Shown in pieces: positions 1-5,967 of a stretch of 8,069 nt of DNA. Numbering within the stretch: position 1 is the first letter of the stretch; the number at the start of each line of letters is the position of its first letter. Source of the DNA: Chloroflexota bacterium (GTDB lineage: Bacteria > Chloroflexota > Anaerolineae > B4-G1 > DUEL01); contig JAGHZG010000053.1 in assembly GCA_017743275.1 (NCBI GenBank), positions 1 through 8,069 on the forward strand, written 5' to 3'. The translations under genes were made by a program, and so were the position numbers. The notes beneath the pieces were generated by a model, which did not search any database, was not told where the DNA came from, and saw nothing but the letters and a program-made list of their open reading frames with translations.

Positions 1-8
1 GGTGAGGC

Positions 9-15
9 AAGAGGT
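9..15 (+). promoter_or_regulatory. ribosome binding site of hypD
   Basis: AAGAGGT lies 7 nt before the ATG at 23. It favours that ATG over the in-frame GTG at 2, which would have no leader in the window, and over the ATG at 29, which would be 13 nt away. Confidence 0.65.
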
Positions 16-22
16 ACCCGCT

Positions 23-2389
23 ATGCCGATGACCGAACGAGTCGCCCGATTGAGAGAACAGAGTCTGGAAGCCCGGCCCACCCTCTCCACGGAATGGGCC
101 GAACTCATCACCGAGTTCTACCGCCAGGACCTGGGGCCCGTCTCCGCGCCGGTGCGCCGCGCCCTGGCCTTCCGCTACCTCATGGAACATAAGACCGTCT
201 ACATCGGCGAGGGGGAACTCATCGTCGGCGAGAAAGGGCCGTTCCCTAAAGCCGCGCCCACCTACCCCGAACTCTGCTGTCACAGCCTGGAGGACCTGGA
301 CATCCTGAACTCGCGGGAGAAAATCCCCTTCATCGTCACCCCCCAGGCGCGGCAGGTCTACGCGGAGGTCATCATCCCCTTCTGGCGCGGCAAGTCCATG
401 CGCGACCTCATCTTCCGGGAGATGACGGACGAGTGGAAGGCCGCCTATGAGGCCGGCATCTTCACCGAGTTTATGGAACAGCGGGCCCCGGGCCACACCG
501 TCCTGGACGACAAAATCTACCGCAAGGGCATGCGGGACTTCCAGGAGGACATCCGCCGCGCGCTGGCGAACCTGGACTATCTGAACGACCCCGAGGCCTA
601 CGACAAGCAGGAAGAACTGAAGGCGATGCTCATCTGCGCCGACGCGCTGATCCGCTTCGCTGAACGGCACGCGGAGAAGGCGGAGGAACTGGCCGCGCGG
701 GAGTCCGACCCCCGGCGTCGGGCGGAACTGCGGCGCATCGCCGAGGTCTGCCGACGTGTCCCTGCCTACCCGCCCCGCGACTTCTGGGAGGCCGTCCAGT
801 ACTACTGGTTTGTCCACCTGGGCGTGACGACTGAATTGAACACGTGGGACTCCTTCAGCCCCGGACGGTTGGACCAGCACTTCTACCCGTTCTACCGCAG
901 GGGACTGGAGGACGGCACGCTGACGCGGGAGCAGGCCGAAGAGTTGCTCCAGTGCCTGTGGATCAAGTTCAACAACCAGCCCGCGCCGCCCAAAGTGGGC
1001 GTCACGGCGGCGGAGAGCGCCACCTACACGGACTTCGCGCAGATCAACCTGGGCGGCCTGCGGGAGGACGGCTCCGACGGCGTCAACGAACTGACCTACC
1101 TCATCCTGGACGTGGTGGAGGAGATGCGGCTTCTGCAGCCCAGCGCGTCGGTCCAGGTCAGCAAGAAGAGCCCGGACGCGTTTATCCAGCGGGCCGCCCG
1201 CATCATCCGCACCGGCTTCGGTCAGCCCTCGGTCTTCAACGCCGACATGGTTGTTCAGGAACTCCTGCGCCAGGGCAAGTCCCTCGCCGATGCCCGCAAC
1301 GGCGGCACCAGTGGCTGCGTGGAGACGGGCGCCTTCGGCAAAGAGAGTTACATCCTCACGGGCTACATGAACCTGCCCAAAATCCTGGAGATCACCCTGA
1401 ACAACGGCGTGGACCCCCGGACGGGCCGCCGCATCGGCCTGGAGACGGGCGACCCGCGGGATTTCGCCTCGTTTGACGAACTCTTCGCCGCCTTTGAGCG
1501 GCAACTGCGCTATTTTGTGGACGTCAAAGTGCGCGGCAACAACGTCATAGAACGACTGTACGCCCGCCACATGCCTGCGCCGTTCCTCTCCATCCTGATT
1601 GACGACTGCATCGCGAAGGGGAAGGACTATCACGACGGCGGCGCCCGCTACAACACCACCTACATCCAGGGCGTCGGCCTGGGCTCCATCACCGACGCCC
1701 TGACCGCCATCCGCTACCACGTTTTTGATCAGCGCACCGTCTCTATGGACGAACTGCTCACGGCCCTGCGGGGCGACTTTGCGGGCTACGAGTCGCTGCG
1801 CCAGACCCTGCTCCACCGGACCCCCAAATACGGCAACGACGACGACTACGCGGACGGGGTGATGCGGGCCGTCTTTGAGGCCTACTTCCGGGCCGTGGAC
1901 GGGCGTCCCAACACGAAGGGCGGGCGGTACCACATCAACCTGCTGCCCACCACCGTCCACGTCTACTTCGGCTCGGTGACGGGGGCGACGCCGGACGGGC
2001 GGAAGGCGGGGATGCCCCTCTCGGAGGGCATATCCCCGGTCCAGGGCGCCGACCGCCGGGGCCCAACGGCGGTCCTCAAGTCCGCTGCCAAAATGGACCA
2101 CGCCCGCACGGGCGGCACTCTGCTCAACCAGAAGTTCAACCCGTCGCTGCTGAAGACCGATGAGGGGCTGGACAAGTTCGTCCAGTTGATCCGGACCTAC
2201 TTCCGTCTGGACGGCCATCACATCCAGTTCAACGTGGTGGATGCGGCCACACTGCGGGCCGCGCAGGAGCATCCGGAGCAGTACCGGAGTCTGATCGTGC
2301 GGGTGGCGGGCTACAGCGACTATTTCTGCGACCTGACGAAGGCCCTGCAGGACGAAATCATCGCCCGCACCGAGCATGAGTCGTTCTGA
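23..2389 (+). CDS. hypD: trans-4-hydroxy-L-proline dehydratase, glycyl radical enzyme
   Basis: Glycyl radical enzyme of 788 aa, expected to dehydrate trans-4-hydroxy-L-proline to pyrroline-5-carboxylate in the anaerobic cytoplasm; P5C reductase would then give proline. Seen: the thiyl-radical loop GTSGCVETG with Cys432 and Glu434, and the C-terminal radical motif RVAGYS with Gly763. From memory of Clostridioides difficile HypD, its residues H160, D278, S334, D339, C434, E436, Y450 and G765 all fall at a constant offset of two here: H158, D276, S332, D337, C432, E434, Y448, G763. Segments such as TPKYGNDDDYAD and the C-terminal LQDEII-RTE are also HypD-like. Full-length choline lyases, glycerol dehydratases and PFL do not carry this set (PFL has Cys-Cys). 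The start is set by AAGAGGT at 9-15. The radical-SAM activase it needs is not downstream; it may lie before the window. Assignment rests on recalled sequence, not a search. Confidence 0.88.
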   Translation: MPMTERVARLREQSLEARPTLSTEWAELITEFYRQDLGPVSAPVRRALAFRYLMEHKTVYIGEGELIVGEKGPFPKAAPTYPELCCHSLEDLDILNSREKIPFIVTPQARQVYAEVIIPFWRGKSMRDLIFREMTDEWKAAYEAGIFTEFMEQRAPGHTVLDDKIYRKGMRDFQEDIRRALANLDYLNDPEAYDKQEELKAMLICADALIRFAERHAEKAEELAARESDPRRRAELRRIAEVCRRVPAYPPRDFWEAVQYYWFVHLGVTTELNTWDSFSPGRLDQHFYPFYRRGLEDGTLTREQAEELLQCLWIKFNNQPAPPKVGVTAAESATYTDFAQINLGGLREDGSDGVNELTYLILDVVEEMRLLQPSASVQVSKKSPDAFIQRAARIIRTGFGQPSVFNADMVVQELLRQGKSLADARNGGTSGCVETGAFGKESYILTGYMNLPKILEITLNNGVDPRTGRRIGLETGDPRDFASFDELFAAFERQLRYFVDVKVRGNNVIERLYARHMPAPFLSILIDDCIAKGKDYHDGGARYNTTYIQGVGLGSITDALTAIRYHVFDQRTVSMDELLTALRGDFAGYESLRQTLLHRTPKYGNDDDYADGVMRAVFEAYFRAVDGRPNTKGGRYHINLLPTTVHVYFGSVTGATPDGRKAGMPLSEGISPVQGADRRGPTAVLKSAAKMDHARTGGTLLNQKFNPSLLKTDEGLDKFVQLIRTYFRLDGHHIQFNVVDAATLRAAQEHPEQYRSLIVRVAGYSDYFCDLTKALQDEIIARTEHESF

Positions 2390-2416
2390 CTGGCTACCCG
2401 ACAGTTTGAAATCAGG

Positions 2417-2453
2417 ACACGGATACACACGGGTTTCACGGATGAACACGGCT
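2417..2453 (-). repeat. ATCCGT array, copy 1 (inverted)
   Basis: Read on the minus strand it gives AGCCGT, ATCCGT, ACCCGT, ATCCGT with spacers of 4, 3 and 4 nt and a closing GT. The spacing is the same as in the two copies at 2667 and 2751, although two of its hexamers have one substitution. Confidence 0.75.
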
Positions 2454-2476
2454 TCGCCCAGAGGGGTCTGCCCAAC

Positions 2477-2655
2477 GGGGTGACTACCCACCCGGACCGG
2501 TTTGGAGATAACGTAGCGCAGGCCACGAATGCTCTCGTTATTCTATGGAACTTTGTCAGCCTGCACGCAGGCCTGGCGGCCTGCGCCACAGGGATATGCC
2601 TTTGCCAGTCTCTTTGATAACGCTTGCCCGAGGCCCCCTGGTAGGTAGTTACCCA
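2477..2655. repeat. imperfect inverted repeat pair, 16 bp arms
   Basis: 2477-2492 (GGGGTGACTACCCACC) and the reverse complement of 2640-2655 (GGTAGGTAGTTACCCA) agree at 13 of 16 positions and enclose about 147 bp, itself rich in stems. The right arm lies 11 bp before the ATCCGT array at 2667, so the arms are nested inside the inverted ATCCGT arrays. No target-site duplication is evident. Confidence 0.45.
2516..2586. repeat. competing GC-rich stems
   Basis: GGCCTGCGC at 2578-2586 can pair perfectly (9 bp) with GCGCAGGCC at 2516-2524, or its first 8 bases can close a hairpin with CGCAGGCC at 2566-2573 over the 4-nt loop TGGC. A further small hairpin (GCCTG/CAGGC, 2559-2572) overlaps the second. 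Only one of these can form at a time. Confidence 0.5.
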
Positions 2656-2666
2656 AAGGGATAAAA

Positions 2667-2703
2667 ATCCGTGAAAATCCGTACCATCCGTGCCCATCCG
2701 TGT
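2667..2703 (+). repeat. ATCCGT array, copy 2
   Basis: Four perfect ATCCGT hexamers separated by 4, 3 and 4 nt (GAAA, ACC, GCCC) and closed by GT. It is in inverted orientation to copy 1 and direct orientation to copy 3. Confidence 0.85.
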
Positions 2704-2750
2704 CCCATTGAACGGGAAGCAAAGGGAAGAGGTGCATTTACAGGTTAGCA

Positions 2751-2787
2751 ATCCGTATCTATCCGTAGCATCCGTGTGAATCCGTGT
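2751..2787 (+). repeat. ATCCGT array, copy 3
   Basis: Four perfect ATCCGT hexamers separated by 4, 3 and 4 nt (ATCT, AGC, GTGA) and closed by GT. Spacer sequences differ from copy 2 while their lengths are kept. Its end contains an in-frame GTG (2784) that would extend the mntA reading frame upstream, which makes that GTG an unlikely start. Confidence 0.85.
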
Positions 2788-2822
2788 ACGGCCCGATCAA
2801 AAGTGCCAGGTGGCCAGTTGTT

Positions 2823-3176
2823 ATGTCAATGTTCCAGGAAAGCGTTGGCCCGAACGAAACCCTTGAAGAGATTGTCCGCCGCATCGTAAGCGTCGCCCAG
2901 CCGGAGCGGATTATCCTCTTCGGCTCTGCCGCGCGCGGTGAAATGGGCCCCCATAGCGACATAGACCTGCTGGTCATCAAGCGAGGAGAATTTGACTACG
3001 GACGCCTGGTAGGGGATATTTACATGCACCTGCACGGCGTGGGACAGGCCGTAGATGTGATTCTGGCAACCCCGGAGCAGGTAGAACAGTACCGGGATGT
3101 CCCTTACTTGGTTATTTTCGCCGCTCTGAGAGAGGGGAAGGAGGTCTACCGTGCCCCAACGGTATCCCCCGGATGA
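2823..3176 (+). CDS. mntA: MNT-type nucleotidyltransferase, antitoxin of a HEPN/MNT pair
   Basis: Small nucleotidyltransferase-fold protein of 117 aa, the usual size for minimal nucleotidyltransferases. The signature is FGSAARG at residues 33-39 followed by SDIDLLV, giving GS at 34-35, catalytic Asp46 and Asp48, and a third acidic residue Asp78 in AVDVIL. In characterised HEPN/MNT systems this protein neutralises the HEPN RNase toxin by AMPylating it. The ATG at 2823 has a moderate AGGTGG 9 nt upstream (2808-2813); the ATG at 2829 is an alternative. A GTG at 2784 is in frame but lies in a repeat. The 3' end overlaps by 26 nt the start of what should be the HEPN gene (3151), the normal arrangement for these pairs, but that gene is broken. 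All catalytic residues are intact, so the enzyme could still be active as an orphan or act on a toxin elsewhere. Confidence 0.85.
   Translation: MSMFQESVGPNETLEEIVRRIVSVAQPERIILFGSAARGEMGPHSDIDLLVIKRGEFDYGRLVGDIYMHLHGVGQAVDVILATPEQVEQYRDVPYLVIFAALREGKEVYRAPTVSPG
3138..3145 (+). promoter_or_regulatory. ribosome binding site of the truncated HEPN gene
   Basis: AAGGAGGT, a near-perfect Shine-Dalgarno sequence, lies 5 nt before the GTG at 3151 and inside the mntA coding sequence. It is stronger than the site of mntA itself and is good evidence that a second gene once began at 3151. Confidence 0.7.
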
Positions 3177-3198
3177 CCCGAGGGGTACCGACCGCTGA
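3151..3198 (+). pseudogene. remnant of a HEPN-domain toxin gene (5' end only)
   Basis: From GTG at 3151 the frame reads MPQRYPPDDPRGTDR and then TGA at 3196. The first 11 residues resemble the start of HEPN-domain proteins paired with MNT nucleotidyltransferases, which commonly begin R-Y/V-P-P-D-D-P-R and continue E-W-L-x-R-A-x-x-N-L (recalled family pattern). Here homology stops after DPR and the frame closes four codons later, just before the ribosome site of the next gene (3201-3207). The strong ribosome site at 3138-3145 and the overlap with mntA are intact. The simplest reading is a deletion that removed the HEPN domain, including its RxxxxH RNase motif. A functional 15-residue peptide is possible but less likely. 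Confidence 0.65.
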
Positions 3199-3213
3199 GT
3201 AGGAGGTCTCGCG

Positions 3214-4053
3214 ATGGCGCTCTCCAATCCGATGCGTCCGTATCTGGGCAAACTGGTTGGCATTCGCGACCTGGCGACCGGGATCAAGTTGTTCCAGGTG
3301 GAACTGCTGGAGCCGGAGGGCCGGGCCGCGTTCGCCGACTATAAGCCCGGACAGTTCGCCTTTGTCTCCGCTTTCGGCGCCGGAGAGGCCCCCTTCGGCA
3401 TCACGTCCACCCCGCGCCGGGGGCCCATCCTGGAGTTTGCCGTCAACGCCCTGGGCCACGTGACTTTCACGCTCCACTCCCTGGACGTGGGCGACCCGGT
3501 GGGAGTGCGCGGACCGCTGGGCAACTGGTTCCCTATGGACCGGTTGCGCGGCAAGAACATCGTGATCCTGGGCGGGGGCATCGGCGGCGCGCCCCTGCGT
3601 CCGGTCATTCACACCATTCTGGACCACCGGGAGGACTACGGTCACCTGACCATCCTCTGGGCGGCCCGCAGCCCGGACCTGCTGGTCTTTACGGAGGAGT
3701 TTGACGAGTGGCGCTCCGCCTGGGCGACCGAACTCCACGTTACCGTGGACCAGGCGGGGCCGGGGTGGACGGGCAATGTCGGCCTGATCACCCAGTTGCT
3801 GGAGAAGGTGGCCCCGTCGCCGGAGAACGCCGTCGCCATCACCTGCGGCCCGCCTATTATGATCCACTTCGTCTTTCTGACGTTGAAGAAACTGGGTTTT
3901 GCCCCCGACCAGATGCTGACGACGCTGGAGGCCCGGATGCACTGCGGCATCGGCAAGTGTGGGCGGTGCAACCTGGGGGAGAAGTTCATCTGCAAGGACG
4001 GCCCCGTCTTCTGGCAATACGAAATCGCGAGTTTCCTGGAGGGCTTCTTGTGA
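3214..4053 (+). CDS. FAD/NAD(P)H and [2Fe-2S] electron-transfer subunit (sulfhydrogenase gamma / AsrB-like)
   Basis: Ferredoxin-NADP reductase-fold protein of 279 aa that should pass electrons between NAD(P)H, FAD and a [2Fe-2S] cluster. Order of parts: a flavin-binding beta barrel with YKPGQF (43-48) and APFGITS (59-65, where the family usually has a Ser in place of Gly62); a nucleotide-binding glycine loop GGGIGGAPLRP (120-130); CGPPIM (211-216); and a C-terminal cluster site with Cys244, 249, 252 and 260 (C-x4-C-x2-C-x7-C) ending in KDGPVF. This C-terminal pattern matches gamma subunits of soluble NiFe (sulf)hydrogenases and anaerobic sulfite reductase subunit B; PyrK is a more distant alternative. 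The start has AGGAGGT at 3201-3207, 6 nt away. No hydrogenase large or small subunit, HdrA or AsrA/C gene accompanies it here, so the electron partner is unknown. Confidence 0.85.
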   Translation: MALSNPMRPYLGKLVGIRDLATGIKLFQVELLEPEGRAAFADYKPGQFAFVSAFGAGEAPFGITSTPRRGPILEFAVNALGHVTFTLHSLDVGDPVGVRGPLGNWFPMDRLRGKNIVILGGGIGGAPLRPVIHTILDHREDYGHLTILWAARSPDLLVFTEEFDEWRSAWATELHVTVDQAGPGWTGNVGLITQLLEKVAPSPENAVAITCGPPIMIHFVFLTLKKLGFAPDQMLTTLEARMHCGIGKCGRCNLGEKFICKDGPVFWQYEIASFLEGFL

Positions 4054-4055
4054 GG

Positions 4056-4179
4056 AAAACCACCAAGACACGAAGGAATTACCTACCACGAAGGGCACAA
4101 AGTACCCACAAAGGACACGAAAGGATAAAAAATCATCCTTTGTGCCCTTTGTGTAGCCTTCGTGTCCTTCGTGGTTTTT
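4056..4179. repeat. palindromic CACGAAG/CACAAAG repeat, possible terminator
   Basis: A long imperfect palindrome begins 3 bases after the stop of the flavoprotein gene. The left arm (4085-4126) carries CACGAAG, CACAAAG, CACAAAG, CACGAAA with starts 9, 11 and 9 bp apart. The right arm (4135-4174) carries CTTTGTG twice and CTTCGTG twice with the same 9-11-9 spacing in reverse. An additional partial left arm at 4056-4075 can compete for the right arm. Five T residues at 4175-4179 follow the stem, so it could also end transcription. The rest of the gap to lgt (4180-4275) shows no clear feature beyond the lgt ribosome site. Confidence 0.75.
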
Positions 4180-4275
4180 AAGGAGCGATTCTCGGGTAGG
4201 CATTTACCACGTAAGGGAAAAATGGATCAGACCTGATGTCTTTGTGGTGAGAACCTTTGAATACGGAGCAATGAG

Positions 4276-5151
4276 ATGACCCCACCTGTTGACCCAATTC
4301 TGGTACGGATAGGCCCTATCGCCATTCACTGGTACGGGGTGCTCATTACCATCGGCATCCTGCTGGGCGCGGTCTACGCGGCCCGCCAGGCCCCCCGCAA
4401 GGGCATCCACCCCGACCACATCTGGAACGGCCTGGTCATCGCCATCATCCTGGGCATCATCGGCGCCCGGCTGTACCACGTCTTCTCCAGCCCCCGGGGC
4501 GGCGGGCTGGGCTGGGAATGGTACCGGGAGCACCCGCTGGATATTCTGAAAATCTGGCAGGGGGGCCTGGCCATCTACGGTGCCATCATCGGCGGCGTCC
4601 TGGGGGTGGCCATCTACGCCTGGCGCAACAAACTCCCGCTGCTCACTCTGCTGGACCTGGGGGCACCGGGGCTGGCACTGGGGCAGGCCATCGGTCGCTG
4701 GGGCAACTTCATCAACCAGGAACTGTATGGCCCGCCCACCGGCTCCACCTGGTGGGGCGTGAAGATAGACGCGGAGCATCGGCTGGCGATGTACCCCATC
4801 AGCCAGTACCCGCCGGATACCCTCTTCCACCCCACCTTTCTCTACGAGTCCCTCTGGTGCCTGATGCTGTTCCTGGTGCTGGCCTACCTGCAACGGAAGC
4901 GGGCCGACTGGCTGCGGGACGGGGATATTTTCGTGGGCTACATCGTGGGCTATTCGGTGGGCCGCTTCTGGATTGAGTTCTTCCGCCCGGACGCCTGGAT
5001 GCTGGGCTCGCTGGCGGCGGCCCAGTGGTTCGGCCTGGCCCTGGCGCTGGCGGGGGTGGCGCTGCTGATCCTGCGGCATCGCAGCCGACTTCACAAGGTG
5101 GATTCTTTCTCTCACAAAGACACAGAGACACAGAGAGACAAAGATTTATAA
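4276..5151 (+). CDS. lgt: phosphatidylglycerol-prolipoprotein diacylglyceryl transferase
   Basis: Membrane enzyme of 291 aa that transfers diacylglycerol from phosphatidylglycerol to the lipobox cysteine of preprolipoproteins, the first step of lipoprotein maturation. The Lgt signature GRWGNFINQELYG is at 140-152 with Arg141, Asn144 and Glu149. HPTFLYES (185-192) and the late GRFWIEFFR (229-237) are also family motifs. About seven hydrophobic segments are visible (around 19-37, 50-69, 97-116, 122-138, 193-205, 218-232, 247-267). Tyr101 stands where E. coli has His103; many Lgt proteins share GLAIYG. ATG at 4276 has GGAG at 4265-4268. The last 13 residues, SHKDTETQRDKDL, and the stop codon come from a palindromic repeat (5110-5188), so the native C terminus was probably near residue 275. 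This tail follows the last membrane segment and should be tolerated. Confidence 0.95.
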   Translation: MTPPVDPILVRIGPIAIHWYGVLITIGILLGAVYAARQAPRKGIHPDHIWNGLVIAIILGIIGARLYHVFSSPRGGGLGWEWYREHPLDILKIWQGGLAIYGAIIGGVLGVAIYAWRNKLPLLTLLDLGAPGLALGQAIGRWGNFINQELYGPPTGSTWWGVKIDAEHRLAMYPISQYPPDTLFHPTFLYESLWCLMLFLVLAYLQRKRADWLRDGDIFVGYIVGYSVGRFWIEFFRPDAWMLGSLAAAQWFGLALALAGVALLILRHRSRLHKVDSFSHKDTETQRDKDL

Positions 5152-5188
5152 AGACAAAAACTTTGTGTCTTTGTGTCTCTGTGTGAGA
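5110..5188. repeat. palindromic CACAAAG/CACAGAG repeat overlapping lgt
   Basis: The left arm (5110-5143) lists CACAAAG, CACAGAG, CACAGAG at 8-bp steps and has almost no T after its first bases. The right arm (5161-5188) lists CTTTGTG, CTTTGTG, CTCTGTG at 8-bp steps. The outer ends (TCTCACA and TGTGAGA) pair exactly and the arms pair imperfectly over a 17-nt A-rich loop. The left arm encodes the Lgt C terminus; the right arm ends 8 bp before the start of the next gene. Confidence 0.8.
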
Positions 5189-5196
5189 ATTTGGCC

Positions 5197-5907
5197 ATGA
5201 ATCGCGCTATCCCTCTCTACCGCCTGCAGCAATTGGACCAGGAGGAGGAGGCCCTGCGCCGCCGCCTCCGGGAGGTCACCGCCGCCCTGGGGGAGACCCC
5301 CGCCCTGCGGGAGGCCCGCCAGGCCGCCGGGCGCGCCGCCGACGAGGCCCACCGCTGGGCCGTCCGCCAGCGGGACCTGGAACTGGCCGTCCAGGGCCTC
5401 AAGGACGAAATCGCGTCGGCGGAGCGGACCCTCTACAACGGGAGCGTCCGCAACCCCAAAGCGCTGGACGACCTGCAGAAAAAGGTGCTCTCCCTGAAAA
5501 AACTGTTGGAGAAACGGGAGGAGGAACTCCTGGAGGCGATGATTGCCCGCGAGGAGAGCGAGGAGGCCCAGAAGCAGGCCCAGGTCCGTCTAGCGAAGGT
5601 GGAGGCCGCCTGGGCGCGCGACCAGGCCGCGCTGGAGGCGGAAAAGGGCCAACTGGAGGGCCGGCTGGCGGAAGTCGGCCGCGCCCGCGCTGCCCTGCTC
5701 CCGACCATCCCCCGGGAGGACCTGGAACTCTACCGCACTCTCCGCCGGACCAAAGGCGGGCTGGCGGTGGCGGTGATGCGCCGCGGCGCCTGCACGGCCT
5801 GCGGCATGGAGGTCCCCTCGGGCCGCCCGGAGCGGGCCCGGGAGGCCGACCTCTTCTTCTGCGGCAACTGCGAACGCATCCTCATCCCGGAGGAAGTGCT
5901 CCCGTAA
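5197..5907 (+). CDS. coiled-coil protein with C4 zinc ribbon (COG1579 type)
   Basis: Soluble protein of 236 aa. Residues about 8 to 170 are charged, Leu/Glu/Arg/Ala-rich and predicted to form a long antiparallel coiled coil, including the family-like stretch YNGSVRNPKALDDLQKKV. The C terminus carries a zinc ribbon with Cys199, Cys202, Cys222 and Cys225 (C-x2-C, 19 residues, C-x2-C). This architecture is the COG1579 / CT398-like family, annotated as putative nucleic-acid-binding zinc ribbon; its exact role is not established. The ATG at 5197 is preferred because the upstream in-frame GTG at 5173 lies in the repeat arm. There is no good Shine-Dalgarno sequence before 5197 (only GAG at 5185-5187). 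The repeat arm between lgt and this gene may have replaced its original leader. Confidence 0.85.
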   Translation: MNRAIPLYRLQQLDQEEEALRRRLREVTAALGETPALREARQAAGRAADEAHRWAVRQRDLELAVQGLKDEIASAERTLYNGSVRNPKALDDLQKKVLSLKKLLEKREEELLEAMIAREESEEAQKQAQVRLAKVEAAWARDQAALEAEKGQLEGRLAEVGRARAALLPTIPREDLELYRTLRRTKGGLAVAVMRRGACTACGMEVPSGRPERAREADLFFCGNCERILIPEEVLP

Positions 5908-5920
5908 GTACGGGCGAGCC

Positions 5921-5948
5921 CTCGGCCCCGAAGGGCCTTCGGCCCGAG
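5921..5948 (+). terminator. GC-rich hairpin after the zinc-ribbon gene
   Basis: CTCGG/CCGAG outside and CCGAAG/CTTCGG inside, with a GGC loop and a small internal bulge, 13 nt after the stop codon. No T tract follows, so it may stabilise the transcript end or terminate weakly. Confidence 0.45.
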
Positions 5949-5967
5949 AGGGCATGCCTCGCCTCTA

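Larger units (their letters stand above)
2390..2822. other. structured non-coding block between hypD and mntA
   Basis: About 430 bases with no credible gene. It contains one inverted and two direct ATCCGT arrays (2417-2453, 2667-2703, 2751-2787), an imperfect inverted pair (2477-2492 with 2640-2655) and GC-rich competing stems around 2516-2586. Short minus-strand reading frames here have no recognisable domain and follow the repeat composition. It could be a non-autonomous mobile element, a noncoding RNA or accumulated intergenic repeats; the sequence alone does not decide. Confidence 0.6.

Noticed and set aside
844..1476. 210-codon + strand frame inside hypD
   Set aside because: It is an alternative-frame shadow of a conserved glycyl radical enzyme, with low-complexity Gly/Arg/Pro composition.
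23..2389. Pyruvate formate-lyase or choline trimethylamine-lyase
   Set aside because: It lacks the Cys-Cys pair of PFL, and its active-site loop GCVETG and C-terminal segment fit HypD better than choline lyase (GCVEP).
2667..2787. CRISPR array
   Set aside because: Units are only 6 bp with 3-4 nt spacers; there are no long direct repeats, unique spacers or cas genes.
2784..2822. GTG start at 2784 extending the MNT protein by 13 residues
   Set aside because: The GTG lies inside an ATCCGT repeat and has no ribosome site; the ATG at 2823 matches the family start and length.
3112..4203. 363-codon open frame on the minus strand
   Set aside because: It is opposite a clearly real flavoprotein gene, has no recognisable domain and reflects high GC codon bias.
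4271..4279. Two-codon upstream frame ATG AGA TGA overlapping the lgt start
   Set aside because: It can arise by chance, and there is no evidence that it is translated or regulatory.
5173..5196. GTG start at 5173 for the zinc-ribbon protein
   Set aside because: These codons are the right arm of the palindromic repeat; homology-like sequence begins at the ATG at 5197.
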